Positions 20,856 through 32,788 of a DNA stretch of 64,000 nucleotides are shown piece after piece. The stretch is from NCBI GenBank assembly GCA_030867875.1, contig JAOWCC010001609.1:1098288-1162287 (forward strand), given 5' to 3'. The position numbers and the translations under genes were made by a program. Numbering within the stretch: position 1 is the first letter of the stretch; each line of letters begins with the position of its first letter. This DNA is from Actinernus sp. WN-2022 (Eukaryota > Cnidaria > Anthozoa > Actiniaria > Actinernidae). The notes beneath the pieces were generated by a model. It saw nothing but the letters and a program-made list of their open reading frames with translations. It did not search any database and was not told the origin of the DNA.

Positions 20856-23829
20856 ATGCAAACTAACTCAGAAACTACAATTGTAGCCAATATTTCTATG
20901 AATTTCAGCAAAACTACACCGACATCAAGCGATCCAAATGGATCCTCGGATCCACTAGATGCAGTACCAGTGTCTGAGTACGCGAAAAAGCTCGATCCAG
21001 CTGTGAAAAGGCAATATTTAGAGAAGATTGCATGCATCGGAATTGACCCGGCCTTGATACCAGAAACGCTCTTGGACCCGGACTCTCTCCCGCCCGTTGA
21101 ATCCACGGATATTTTATCCTATTTAGTGCTTGAGACTAGCTATTATACAAAGAACAGTTCAAGAATTTTCGAAGTCTAGAGGCGTTTAACCAGTTGGTTA
21201 GCGGCTTCGTCACAAGCGTACAAGGTCATAAAATCTCAGACAAGTTTGTTGTGTTAGCCAAAGTTAGACACTCACAGCGAATGAACGATGCTTTGATTTC
21301 TATTTGGATAATCACTGAAGACAATGGTGTGATTATTGGGCTGTAAAGCAGGGCTGGGTGAATCCTGTTCACATGTTGCTTGTGTGTTGTATTACTTGGA
21401 ATCATGGACTAAAATCAATGGAAAACTTGCCTGTACTCAAGTGCAATGTCAATGGAATCTTCCATCATTTGTTAAAGAAGTCGAGTATGCGCGGGTACGA
21501 GATATCAATTTTAAATCGGCTAAGAAATTGAAGTCTGAATTGGACGATACTATTGATAAACTGTCCGATGGATTAGAAGAAAATCTAAACGTGAAACCAA
21601 AAGTTAAGGGAATTTCACCTCCAACTAAAGCGGAAATGGATGCACTTTTTAGTGATCTAAGTCAATGCCAGGCAAAACCGGTAGTGATGAGCCTGCTTGA
21701 ACCTTATGCTGACAGTTACATTATGTCTAGTCGCCGCATCTTAACCATCCCAGGTCTTTTTCAGTCTAAGTATTTGGACTTATCCTATCCCGATTTAATC
21801 GATGCATGCATGGCTATCAAACTTGATATCAGTAAAGAACAGATTGAACAAGTCGAGAGAGATACTTTGGCACAAGCAAAAGGTATCAATTTTTTTAAGC
21901 ACAGAGCAGGCAGGATTGGTGCGTCGCAGAGTAAGGCAGCCTCTCATAGAAACCCCGCTCTACCGTCACATTCCTTACTCCAAGCAATGTGCTACCCGGA
22001 AATAAGTAAATTCACGACAAAAGCAACAGAACATGGTTGCAAGCACGAGGCTTTAGAAATTCGGGCCTATGAGGAGTTAATGAAGAAAACGCATAAGAAC
22101 TTTCAAGTCAAACAATGTGGGCTTGTTATTAATGAGGATATGCCTTGGGTGCATGCAACGCCTGATTTCTTTTGCCAATGTGACTGCTGCGGTGAGGGTT
22201 GTGGTGAGGTAAAATGCCCCTTGTGTCTAGAGAACTGTGACTTTGAAAGTTACATAACAAAGAACAATGCCTGTCTTAAAAAAGACATCCAGGGGCATTA
22301 TGTATTACCTAAAGACCACCAGTACTATTACCAGGTACAGCAACAACTGTTCACTGTCAAACACCCTTATTGAGATTTTGTAGTCTGTGCTGTTGGCACC
22401 GATCAAGTGATGCTTCTGCGGCAACGTATTCTGCCTGACAAAGCCCACTGGGAATCTGTTATTCCTAAACTGGAGACGTTTTGGAGGGTTTGTGTCTTAC
22501 CTGAAGTTCTGGGGAGATGGTCAACAAGGAGGTGTAAACCGCACCCTGTCGACAACACTGCGGCACAGAGTAAAGTGTGTTATTGTCGGTCTGACAAGGA
22601 TGAAGTCACGGTTAAGTGCTCTAACTCACAGTGTCCCATCAGAGAATTTCATCGATCTTGTTTGGGGATAGACAGTACACCGAAGACATAGTACTGTCCC
22701 AACTGCAGGATGTTGCCGCAGTGTAAGCCAGCTCAAAGGCAGAAAGACACTTTTAACAGAGCAATGAAGCTGAACGCAATCTGTATTTGCCAAGGCAAAG
22801 CTGCTACATCAGACAAGCTTGTGGAATGCAAGAGTGGTAGTTGTAACAAAGGAGCATTTTTCCACCTCACATGCCTTAACCTGAAACGCATGCCAAACAA
22901 CAGCATCTCATGGGTCTGTAGTTCTTGTGCCAATGCACAGAAGCCCAGACCACAGGGTAAGGCCAGTAGATCAAAACGGTCTCCTGTAAATCAATCAACT
23001 GCTACTAGCTCTGCTACTGTTCAACCAACTGTCAGTCAGCCAGCTGTCAATCAGCCAGCTGTCAGTCAGCCAGCTGTCAGTCAGCCAAGTGTCAGCCAAC
23101 CAACTGTCAGTCAGCCAACTGTCAGTCAGCCAGCTGTCAGTCAGCCAGCTGTCAGTCAGCCAAGTGTCAGCCAACCAAATGTCAGCCAGCCAACTGTCAG
23201 TCATTCTAGTACCACCCCTCAACCTACTGTTACTCAGACTAGTGCTGCTGATGTGCAATTTGTCAAAACTGTTCATAATTTTCATACATGTGCACCTGAC
23301 AAACATGCAAGGCAGGGAACTATGGGAGAATATGAGTACGATCTTATACGAGATCCCAGTGGGTGGCTAGACTGTGTAGTCATTCATGAGGCACACATAC
23401 TATTGAGGAAGATTAACCAAAACATTAAAGGGTTTCAGTACCCAACTCTTGGTGCAGTGAGACAGTTTGATGTTATGACTGGAAATTTTATTCAAATATT
23501 GCATATAAATAACAATCACTGGGTGTGCATGACTTCAATTGACTGTCCAAATGGATATGTTATAGTGCTTGACAGTTTCAAGACACCAGTATCGCGAGAG
23601 CTACGAGAGCTTGCTGAGAGCTTAGTTGGTCCAAATTTTAAAGGAGTACGCAAAGTCAGTGTCCAAAAGCAACGAAATGGCAGTGACTGTGGTGTGTGCG
23701 CTATTGCTTTTGCAACATGCCTTGTACTTGGACAAATCCAGTGTCAGTTACCTTTGACGTACCGAAAATGCGGCCACATTTAATTAGGTGTCTCAAATCT
23801 GGCTCTATGGAGCTCTTCCCTACCACATG
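20856..23829 (+). pseudogene. YqaJ exonuclease - PHD - PHD - Ulp1 protease protein, disrupted
   Basis: The second protein of the transposon. In order: an acidic N-terminus from the ATG at 20,856; a SWIM-like zinc finger ([14 protein letters not shown]) near 21,341; a YqaJ/lambda-exonuclease nuclease with GRIGAS, HATPDFF and the GEVKCP catalytic motif (21,900-22,375); a C4HC3 PHD-like finger ([14 protein letters not shown]...EFHRSCLG) near 22,600; a second PHD (CICQGKAATSDKLVECKSGSC...FFHLTC) near 22,780; a VSQP repeat linker; and a C48/Ulp1 cysteine protease with NNHWVC (His), VLDS (Asp) and SDCGVCA (Cys). Breaks: frameshifts near 21,140, 21,335 and 23,757, an in-frame TGA at 22,371 and an in-frame TAG at 22,689. 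The role in transposition is unknown; exonuclease end processing and deSUMOylation are inferences from domain families. Confidence 0.8.
23029..23205 (+). repeat. 15-bp coding minisatellite (VSQPx)
   Basis: GTCAGTCAGCCAGCT and close variants repeat about 11 times, encoding VSQP(A/T/S/N) between the second PHD finger and the protease domain. The antisense reading is open as well (SWLTD repeats), which is a by-product. Confidence 0.9.
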
Positions 23830-24523
23830 AACTTCTTGTCTCAATTGTGAAATGTACTTAAAGACCCTGTGTCAGACTTGCGTGACGCCGAGTTTTCTGG
23901 ACCATAAAACTCTATGCAAATGAGAAAAGCAGTGAACAAGTGAACGAAATCCTTCTAAATCCACGGGAATTTCAATCCATCCTGTGATAAAAATTGGTTC
24001 TGTGGATTATTAAGACATTGAATGATAAACCAGCAGCAGTATTTCAAACGTTTACGGCAGTATTTGATAACCAAAACAAACAAATCATAACATTGTCACA
24101 CAAGACGGACACAGGGTCTTTAACATTGTACTAAAGCACAAGGGATTCTGCCATCACTTGAGATATTATTATAATTAATAAAGAGTAAAAACAACTGAAA
24201 TTCAGCTACTGACTTATAGCTTGTGCTAGCCGCCTCTCCTGTGGGTTTATTTTGAAATGTTTGTTTTCGAGATTTGTGTGGTGCTCCTCATCCCCCTCCC
24301 TCCCTGAAAACAAACAGTTCAGAATAAACCCACATGAGAGTCAGCCAGCAGGCTAACTGACTTATTGATAGTAAACCTGCAAATAGTAAGCAATTATTTG
24401 CACTGTCATGGCCGAGGTAAATGTTATAAGCCAAAGCCATCTACGGCTGAGGCTGATAACATTTATCAAGACCTTGATTATTCACGAGACTGCTCTAGAG
24501 ACTGCTAGCAGGAAATGAATTAA
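23830..24523. other. Spacer between the convergent transposon genes, with hairpins
   Basis: Two inverted repeats are visible. One joins about 24,228-24,270 and 24,300-24,355 (CTGTGGGTTTATTTTGAAATG against its near complement). The other joins AATGTTATAAGCC and GGCTGATAACATT around 24,420-24,470. They could be small nested elements or 3'-end structures. Confidence 0.5.
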
Positions 24524-26014
24524 TTAATCAAATGGTACGATGCCTTGGCACAAGTTAGTCAGAGGAGCAGTAACAGTTATGATCCTGTCAATCATTGGCT
24601 TTGCAGTATCTGCAGTCCCTTTTGGGTCACACATAAGGAATTCAATGGGAAGGATGCCAGAAAGTATGGTGTATTTCCTGCGCAGTAATCCGATCACGCG
24701 TTCTACATGAATGCGGACATTTGCAATGCCTCTTGTTTTTTTCACGTCAATGGGATCTAACTGATCCTTGCCCCTGGTAAATGCTGGGATTGCCAGTTCT
24801 GCTCTTTGCAGAACAAGACTTTCATGGATAGTAAAACCACGGTCTGCCATAACTAAGTCTCCTGGTACTAGCTTTTTCAGGAGGTTGCAGTTGTCTGTGA
24901 GATATTTGTCAGATGTTCTTCCGCCCCAAGCTTGAGAAATAAACGAGATGCTGCATTGAGGAGTGATTCCGATTAATACTTTGACAGTGTTATGGCTCTT
25001 GTAATTAGAGTACGTCTGTGCTCGGACATAAAGGTTTGATGGGCGGTTGGTAAAAACTTCAAAGCAGTCGATAATAACTGTCACTTTGTTCCCAAAAGAG
25101 AATTGAAAACACTGAGGCATAGTGCGCCAGAGATCTTCCCGTTCAGGCCAAACGATTAACGGAGCTAATCGTACGTCCATAACCAGCATCCAGGCTAGGA
25201 AAATGCGTGAAACAGTGGAACGTGACACACTGAAGCGATAAGCCAAATCTTGCATCGGTATGTTAAGCTTTAGTTTCATCAACGTCATGATAAATTCCTG
25301 GAACTTAGTCAAAGTCATAGATTTTCGAACAACATGAGGAGAAATATGCCGAAATGCAGTAATTAAAACATCAAATCCAGGCAATCCAGTGTAAAATGTC
25401 ACTTTATCATTGTCACCTTGAAACCAGCTCTCTTCGAAGGGTTTCTCAGGCTCAGAGACAAACAAATAATCGAACTCTTCTGTCTGCGTTGCAACTCCCG
25501 TCTCCTCTTCATTTCCCTGCAACTTGCAGTCCTCAGAAAAGGAAATATCTTGTATTTTAAGCCCTGGCTCGTCGATTTTCCGCTTCTTTGCTGCCCTTTC
25601 CAGCTCGAGTTGCTCCTCTTTCTGAAGTCGTTCAAGCTGGACTCGTTTGAGCTCGCGAGTTCTCCGTCTCTCCTCTCGATTCGCGGCCGATTCAAGATCA
25701 CTTTCCAGCACTTCCACAGCTTTCTTCTTGTTGTGTCCCAAATTAAGTGATGGAATCCAGTCAAGATTGAATCGATCCCAGCTTTTGGCAGCCCGGCCTG
25801 AAACGAAATGCTTCGAGCAAACTCGACTACTGTTCAAGACTGACTCCGTGATGTCGTCCCTGCTTATCGCTTTAATCCACTCATTTCGCCTAAACTCCGA
25901 CAATGTTATCGCTTCTTCGCCTTTATTGATTACTACTTGAGGAACTCTAGAAAAAATTTCACCTTTATCTCGGCCGCTTTTCGTTCCACATCCAAAAACT
26001 AAGCACAACACCAT
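24524..26014 (-). CDS. THAP-domain DDE (DDE_Tnp_4) transposase, intact
   Basis: A 496-residue protein from a good ATG. Residues 1-95 form a THAP zinc finger: C4 and C9 spacing (CLVFGC), then SSRVCSKHF, giving the C2CH ligand set that binds the element ends. Residues about 100-165 are a charged, probably helical linker. The DDE_Tnp_4 nuclease follows: an HTH-like segment ([16 protein letters not shown]), first Asp in [11 protein letters not shown], second Asp in LVMADRGF and the Glu in [12 protein letters not shown]. The catalytic triad is present and the frame has no break. It is transcribed towards the YqaJ gene and starts about 110 bp inside the right terminal repeat. Confidence 0.9.
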   Translation of the reverse strand: MVLCLVFGCGTKSGRDKGEIFSRVPQVVINKGEEAITLSEFRRNEWIKAISRDDITESVLNSSRVCSKHFVSGRAAKSWDRFNLDWIPSLNLGHNKKKAVEVLESDLESAANREERRRTRELKRVQLERLQKEEQLELERAAKKRKIDEPGLKIQDISFSEDCKLQGNEEETGVATQTEEFDYLFVSEPEKPFEESWFQGDNDKVTFYTGLPGFDVLITAFRHISPHVVRKSMTLTKFQEFIMTLMKLKLNIPMQDLAYRFSVSRSTVSRIFLAWMLVMDVRLAPLIVWPEREDLWRTMPQCFQFSFGNKVTVIIDCFEVFTNRPSNLYVRAQTYSNYKSHNTVKVLIGITPQCSISFISQAWGGRTSDKYLTDNCNLLKKLVPGDLVMADRGFTIHESLVLQRAELAIPAFTRGKDQLDPIDVKKTRGIANVRIHVERVIGLLRRKYTILSGILPIEFLMCDPKGTADTAKPMIDRIITVTAPLTNLCQGIVPFD

Positions 26015-26054
26015 TTTGCTTCACCCAGCGCCTTGCATTTCTCACACTTTGTTT

Positions 26055-26122
26055 ACACTCTCAGGTACACCAATATGGCGGCCAATAGAAAAGTGGTCAC
26101 GTGACTGAAATCGATCTATTGA
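26055..26122 (-). repeat. Right terminal inverted repeat of the ISL2EU-like element
   Basis: Inverted match to the left end at 20,769-20,836. See that entry. Confidence 0.8.
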
Positions 26123-27382
26123 GCTAGCGCGCTGTTGACGTAATTATCACGCCGTTTTCGAACAACAAGCGCGCGCTCAAAGCTGTTTTTTTTACAAGCC
26201 CGCGCGACGTACTCAACAAACTAAAGTAAAGCTTATGTATCCTCCTTTATTGTTTTAGTTACATGACTATCATAGAATTGTCTGTGTTTTTCGGTGTAAC
26301 GATAAATACCGCTCGTAATATTTCCAAATTTTCAAACTTGTCCAGCCGGCAAGTGCAATTTTGATGGAATTTTGAAATGTTACTCACGGTAGCACCAAAA
26401 ACCAGACGATTACATATACAGAGGGAAAGTTTCCAAAAGAGTAATTGAAAACACAATTTCATCCATGATTGGTCTGAAGAACCCCCAGCTACATATAATC
26501 CTCAAACAGCAGCTGCTCCAGATATGCTACTAATGTTTATTATTTTATTTATTAAATAAAATTGATACGCGATAATCAACGGTCAACAATAATTTTTTTT
26601 CTTCAAAGTAGCCGTGTTGCTAAAAGTATGGCTAAAAGTAAAACACAGTGGTTACTAACTACTTACAACTCTTACTGTCATTACTGTCTTATTGATTTCT
26701 GATTTTACTGATTAACTAACGTGCTCAGTAGATCTTTGCGTATATATACAATGTACTTGAACTCCATTACATTCTGTTCTTCTTAAACACAGTTGTTCTC
26801 TAATTATAATTGCCAACCGTTAATCCAATATTGCGTTCAAACCAATGTTTGTGATACAATATAGATTTAACATTAACTGGACGAGAAATGTTCACAGTTC
26901 AGTATTCCTCGATATAGCGACATGCTACGACATGTATCCTGTGTTCCAGAGGGATACATCTTGAGATTGTTAGAAATATTATTTAATATTTTATTATACC
27001 TGTAGAACAGTTCCAAGTTTTACCATATCATTTAGAAAGCATTTTAAGTACTAGATACATAACGAGTGGCCGTGTTTTATCGGATTCATAAATTCGAGCT
27101 GAAAGCGAGAGTTTGAAAATCCGATAAATCACGAATACGAATTCTCCATGTGTCTTAATTATCAAACGTCCAGATATGTAGAGTCGTGTTTTTCAGTTAT
27201 TTTGGCGATACGACCTATTTCGGCCAAGAAAATCGAAGCAAAGGTTTATGCAAATCAGGACGAACCTGTTACAGATTACTTATCGCAAATCGATTGCCTT
27301 TGTTTTCCTTAATGTATTATTAATGTATTATTAATGTATTATTAATGTGTTTGATAGTCATATATTATCTTCGTTGCTGTAG
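26123..27382. other. Unassigned, probably intron or upstream region of the zinc-finger gene
   Basis: No domain-bearing frame. A 12-bp unit ATTAATGTATT(A/G) is repeated three to four times at about 27,311-27,349, just before the splice acceptor at 27,382. Confidence 0.4.
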
Positions 27383-28938
27383 GACGTGTCTAAGGAAACA
27401 ATGGCCCATGCTTCTGGTCAGAGAAGTTCATCCTATGCTACCGAGAATCATCCACAATCAGAGAAACTGGTTAATCTTGATGATAATAAGACACCATTCC
27501 GAGACCATAAAGACCATGTTCCAACCCAGATTGAGCGTACAGATCACGTTCGAATGCACTCTGAAGAGAATCCATATAATTGTAAGCAGTGTAAAAAGTG
27601 TTTCAGCCAGTCTAGTCATCTAACTGAACATGTTCGAACACACACTGAGGAGAGGCCATACAACTGTAATCAGTGTGGAAAGTGCTTCAAGCAGTCTGGT
27701 TATCTAATTCAACATGTTAAAATACACACTGGAGAGAAGCCATATAATTGTAGGCAGTGTGGAAAGTGCTTCAAGCGGCTTGGTAACCTAACTACGCATG
27801 TTCGAATACACTCTGGAGACAAGCCATATAAATGTAAGCAGTGTGGAAAGTGTTTTAGCCAGTCTATTCATCTAACTACGCATGTTCGAATACACTCTGG
27901 AGAGAAGCCATATAATTGTAAGCAGTGTGGAAAGTGCTTCAACCAGTCTAGTTCCCTAAATCAACATGTTCAAATCCACTCTGAAGAAACACCATATAAT
28001 TGTAAGCAGTGCGGAAAGTGCTTTAAGCAGTCTGGGAGCCTAATTAAACATGTTCGACTGCACTCTGGAGAGAAGCCGTATAATTGTAAGCAGTGTGGAA
28101 AGTACTTCAATCAGTCTAGTGAGCTAACTCAACATGTTCGAATACACTCTGGAGAGAAGCCATATAATTGTAAACAGTGTGGAAAGTGCTTCAAGCAGCC
28201 TGGTAACCTAACTAGGCATGTTCGAATACACTCTGGAGAGAAGCCATATAATTGTAAGCAGTGTGGAAAGTGCTTCAACCAGTCTAGTTCCCTAAATCAA
28301 CATGTTCAAATCCACTCTGGAGACAAGCCATATAAATGTAAGCAGTGTGGAAAGTGTTTTAGCCAGTCTATTCATCTAACTACGCATGTTCGAATACACT
28401 CTGGAGAGAAGCCATATAATTGTAAGCAGTGTGGAAAGTGCTTCAACCAGTCTAGTTCCCTAATTAAACATGTTCGACTGCACTCTAGAGAGAAGCCGTA
28501 TAATTGTAAGCAGTGTGGAAAGTACTTCAATCAGTCTAGTGAGCTAACTCAACATGTTCGAATACACTCTGGAGAGAAGCCATATAATTGTAAACAGTGT
28601 GGAAAGTGCTTCAAGCAGCCTGGTAACCTAACTAGGCATGTTCGAATACACTCTGGAGAGAAGCCATATAATTGTAAGCAGTGTGGAAAGTGCTTCAAGC
28701 ATTCTAGTACCCTAATTCGACATGTTCGAATTCACTCTGGAGAGGAGTCATATAATTGTAAGCAGTGTGGAAAGTGCTTCAAGCAGTCTGGGAACCTAAT
28801 TCAGCATGTTCGAAGAATCCATATAAGTGTAAGCAGTGTGGAATGTACTTCAGTTGGTCTTCTACCCTAACTAATCATGTTCGGTTACACTCTGGAAACC
28901 ACACAACCTTGAAATTCAGTATGTACCGTCAGTGTTAA
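27383..28938 (+). CDS. C2H2 zinc-finger protein exon, 15 fingers in frame
   Basis: An open exon that follows TTCGTTGCTGTAG, a good splice acceptor; the first ATG is at 27,401 in AAACAATGG. After about 60 residues without a clear domain come 15 consecutive C2H2 fingers of 28 residues ([10 protein letters not shown]...L..HVRIH) joined by H(S/T)GEKPY linkers, so it should be a nuclear DNA-binding protein. Fingers 4-8 and 10-13 are nearly identical blocks, and finger 11 is a hybrid of fingers 5 and 6, showing recent unequal exchange. After finger 15 a deletion in the linker (near 28,812) shifts the frame: the open frame stops at 28,870, while a sixteenth finger and a short tail ending at 28,938 lie in another frame. 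No KRAB, SCAN or BTB domain is visible. Specific function unknown; it may have upstream exons. Confidence 0.8.
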
Positions 28939-29236
28939 TGCCGAGTTCAGTAGCCTAGTAAAAGGTATTTGAGAACAGTTTGAAATAATTCTTAACGACA
29001 ACAATATCATTCATCTGGAGTTTTGATTTTGTATATGTAATCGCTTGAGTGCAATGAAATGATGGATTTTTCACACATTTCCAACTTTTCATCAAATTGT
29101 GACGCGGGAAATGTCGTGAAAAAATTTAAAACACAAGTGATTAATCCTTTAATTTCGTTTATAAGATAGTGTGAAATTTTCCGAGAGAGTATGAAAGACT
29201 TTGACTTCAGAACTAGTCGACTATATTCGCCTTTTA

Positions 29237-31018
29237 TTACTCGGGCTGAGTCTTAAAATGAAAGTCGTTTTTTTTTTTTTTTTTTTTTAGTTTGAGTGTC
29301 GCAAAATTTCTGCGCATGCGTTAAAGGTCAAATTCACACCAATCAGATTGCACTGTGCTGATCACGCAACAATCGCCAGGTTAATTTATTTACATAATTT
29401 AATACAGTAAAGCAAGATGGCGGAGGACCCGCGAGGAACTTTCTCTCTAATTTGGAGTCTCATCTCTCAAATGTAAGCCAGTTTAATGTTTTATTTAACT
29501 TCACTCGTGCGAAAGCCTTCCAACAGGCTCAGGATATTTCAACTGGCGCTATTGTCGGAGCTGAAGGACCGCGTTTTTTTATCCAGATGGCCAGTGATTT
29601 TATTATACGACACGTACGACGACCTGAAGCCAGTGTAGGGGCCAGGATCCGGAAAGCTAAAATTCGAAGAAATAGATATTGGAATCTATAAGCCATCGGT
29701 TCGCTGTGCTGCATTTAAAACATCCGAGGAGAACATCTTATTTTGGGTGAAGGCACTTCAAGACCAATATTATGAGTCTCTTTAAAACTGTCAGAGATTT
29801 AAATTTACCGTAAGTTGGATCATTCCTTCCAGCGAGGATATTGACCTAGCGGAAACGGTACAAGCTGTCCAAGGATTTTACTTATAATCATCCACGTCTA
29901 CTTAACAACAGGAATAGTTATGTGCCAAGGCATGGGCAAAGATAGAGTTTCCCAGATTACAGATGAAAGTAGAGAACTTAATGAACGAAGAAACAGAGGT
30001 CACGTGCGACATGCTTGATAACATGAACATGTTCAACACTTTATGTTATACTAAGAAAACAAAACAAATTACAGAGCCTGCAAGTTCACAAGTCAATGAA
30101 AAACCCCAAGAGCCTGTAGTTTTGGATCAACATATCCTTGAAACTCCAAAAGCAACATACACATGAGTCAAATTCAAACCGGAAGAGACGGAATTCTTTA
30201 GATTCTTCACGAGGATAAAAATATTTGTTAGCCCGCAATAAGAACTCTCTCGCTGCTTTAACGACCTTGATTTGTAACATGGAGGCTGACCTAACTGATA
30301 TGCGTAATGAATTCTTACTCTCGTCACATCAAAACACGAATCAAGAAACCAAACTCAGTCATTTGTAAGACAAACTAGTACAGCAAGATAATATATACAA
30401 GACCGAAATCAAGATGCTGTCATCTCGAATATATTATTGACCTAGAAGTTGAAAATGGCGAGTTGAAAGCGGATATAATAAAGCTGCATGAGATCCGACT
30501 TTCAAACTTAAAAAAAAATCAAGAATACAAAAAAGAAGACAATGTTCTGAGACTACCCAACCTACTGAAGCTTATCAGTTTGTTCAAGAGCCATATTTCT
30601 TACATGACAACCCGATCCCTATTCATCAGAATACATTTTCTGTTCTAAATGACGAGAGTTTACAAGCACCTGACCGACAACCCACTACTAAATTAAAGAA
30701 AGGGACCATGAAGTACGGTAGTACGGTTAATTCTCGGGTTCAAAACAATGAATATATGCCTGCTCAAATGCAGTGTGTTAAACGAATAAGTAGTGTTTAA
30801 ATTAAAAGGTCAACATACGAGAAAAAGAAAACTATTAAATTACATATATACTAGGGGAGCAGAGAATGAAAGGCCACTCCTAAAGACTGCTAATTATAGA
30901 TTCAGCTAATAATTCTTCCCTTTGGTTAATATTAGAGGATTAAGAGGATTTCAAATGAAATTGTATTTCATCTTCAATCTAATGTGGCCCGAGTGAAAAC
31001 CCAGATGGGCTCTTGTTG
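29237..31018 (+). repeat. Dispersed repeat of unknown class, copy B
   Basis: Full-length partner of 1,925-3,695. It begins with TTACTCGGGCTGAGTCTTAAAATG and a long poly-T, and ends at GATGGGCTCTTGTT, after which it runs directly into a LINE relic. Compared with copy A it lacks about 60 bp near 29,820 (the HLNEAETQ-coding part) and has a 7-bp and a 12-bp gain elsewhere. Confidence 0.65.
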
Positions 31019-31459
31019 GATTGAAGCTCAAGCAAGTCGAAATGCTGCTGTCTTGTAATAGACATCACATAACTGTAAGGTGGAATGCTTTATTTTTCTT
31101 ATGCAATGTGATTGGTTCTTGTAAAAAAATAATATTTAAAAATGCTTTGCTTTCTGTTTCTAATTATCGTCCTATCTCTTTACTTTCAATATTCAACAAG
31201 ATTCTTGAAAGACTAATGTATAATAGACTATTATGTATGATCAGCAATTTGGATTTAGATCCAATCATTCAACATTTCTGTTAATTGACAAGATTAAACA
31301 ATCTATTGATAAAGGCACTTATTCCTGTGGCATCTTCATAGACCTGTGTGAGGCTTTTGATACAGTTGACCATAACATATTATTGACTAAACTAGAATAT
31401 TATGGAATCAGAGGTATTGCATTAGACTGGTTTGCCTCCTACCTGGATAATAGGAGACA

Positions 31460-32201
31460 CAACCTCGTCGCCAGGGTCTTCTCGGTCAGATCCAAGATGG
31501 CGGTTACCTGAGAGAAGATCCTGGTAAAGGCTGGATCATGTGATCAAATACTCCCAGATTTTGGGAGTATTTTGTCACGTGATTTGGCGATCTAAGATGG
31601 CGGCCAAGCTAAATATGGGAATATTTCATGACGTGTATAAAACATAGGTATCCCAATCTGGAGTGAGCGAGAAGCTATTAACGGTATTTCCACGCGGCGA
31701 ACGATGCAGTGAAAACAGGTCTACTAAATGGCTCGAAATGGAGTTTACTTGGATAAAGAAACAGTGGAAAGGTATCACAAAGCTACCAGGATGTATCTAA
31801 GCTAGAAGAGAATCCAAAAAAGCCGTTCATTTTCCGTTAGCGTTGAAGCGAAGCGATCGATTGCACATGTTCAGATTTAACAGCTTCTCCTGGCTTTCCC
31901 ACTGATGAATCTTACCAGAAGACTACCCAGTAATGCACTTCAGCTATTTCTCTACCTGCACAACGTGTTTTAATGTTATTTAAAATCATTTTATTGATAA
32001 AAAATTGAGCAATCTAAACTATATACAAGTTCATCTCTCTGGACTCGGTCCGTTTGGCCAATAAAAAGCATTGTTAGAACAACCCTTGCGTCATAATTGA
32101 AGAGCCAATCAGAATACGTGACAGTTCAGCGTTTACCAGGGCTTCTCTCTCAGGTAGCCGCCATCTTGGATCTGACCGAGAAGACCCTGGGAACAAGGTT
32201 G
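31460..32201. mobile_element. 742-bp MITE with 9-bp target duplication inside the LINE relic
   Basis: The reverse-transcriptase frame stops at TAGGAGACA (31,451-31,459) and resumes after a second TAGGAGACA (32,202-32,210), a perfect 9-bp target duplication. The ends CAACCTCGTCGCCAGGG and CCCTGGGAACAAGGTTG lead into about 60 bp of matching inverted repeat containing GATCCAAGATGGCGG. No transposase. The 9-bp duplication suggests a Mutator-like origin. Confidence 0.85.
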
Positions 32202-32506
32202 TAGGAGACAATTTGTATCAATATCAAATACTAATTCTGACTGTCTTCCAGTTGTATGTGGGGTGCCTTACGCTCAGTACTTGGTCCCCTTCTGTTTCTT
32301 ATTTATATGAACGATATTTACAAATGTTCTGTTTTACTTGAATTTCATCTATTTGCTGATGATACGAACCTATTTCTTAGTTATCCCAATATCCTTAGCT
32401 AAGAATCTAAATTGAATAATGAACTGGAGAAAGTTAACGAGTGGCTCTGTTCAAACAAATTATCTCTGAATGTTGATCAAACAAGCTTTGTTTTATTCCA
32501 TCCACC

Positions 32507-32788
32507 CATAGTTAATAGAGTGGAATGGTTATGAAACCCAGCGACCTTCTTTGTTATATGTCTTTGTTAGCTTTTTTCAACCACTACCATGTACAAAACA
32601 CATTAGAAATTCCAATGTGTTAATCAATAAGCCAATAGAAACGTGTGAGTTCAGTCGTTCAGGGGACGCTAATGAACTATGACCCTGCACAATCCTTTGT
32701 CTTGCCCCCTTCCAACATAAATCGCAGCGCCTTTGTTAGCCCCTTTGAAGTTTGCCGGGTCCATAACTATTCCACTCTATTAACTATG
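32507..32788. mobile_element. 282-bp MITE with 7-8-bp target duplication inside the LINE relic
   Basis: ATCCACC stands on both sides (32,500-32,506 and 32,789-32,795). The ends are CATAGTTAATAGAGTGGAAT and its near complement. Removing it brings the two LINE halves together. The duplication length and the CA start suggest a hAT-like element. Confidence 0.8.

Larger units (their letters stand above)
20769..26122. mobile_element. ISL2EU-like DNA transposon with YqaJ/Ulp1 and THAP-DDE4 genes
   Basis: The ends are inverted repeats: TCAATAGATCGATTTCA at 20,769 and its complement ending at 26,122, followed inward on both sides by CACGTGAC and by GGCCGCCATATTGGTGTACCT (split here only for length). 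Two convergent genes fill the 5.35 kb: a YqaJ-type exonuclease protein on the plus strand and a THAP-domain DDE transposase on the minus strand. That gene pair is the established signature of ISL2EU elements. A target duplication cannot be fixed by eye. Transposase intact, partner gene broken, so this copy could donate transposase but perhaps not act alone. Confidence 0.8.

Noticed and set aside
22995..23306. Antisense SWLTD-repeat frame
   Set aside because: Shadow of the VSQP coding repeat.
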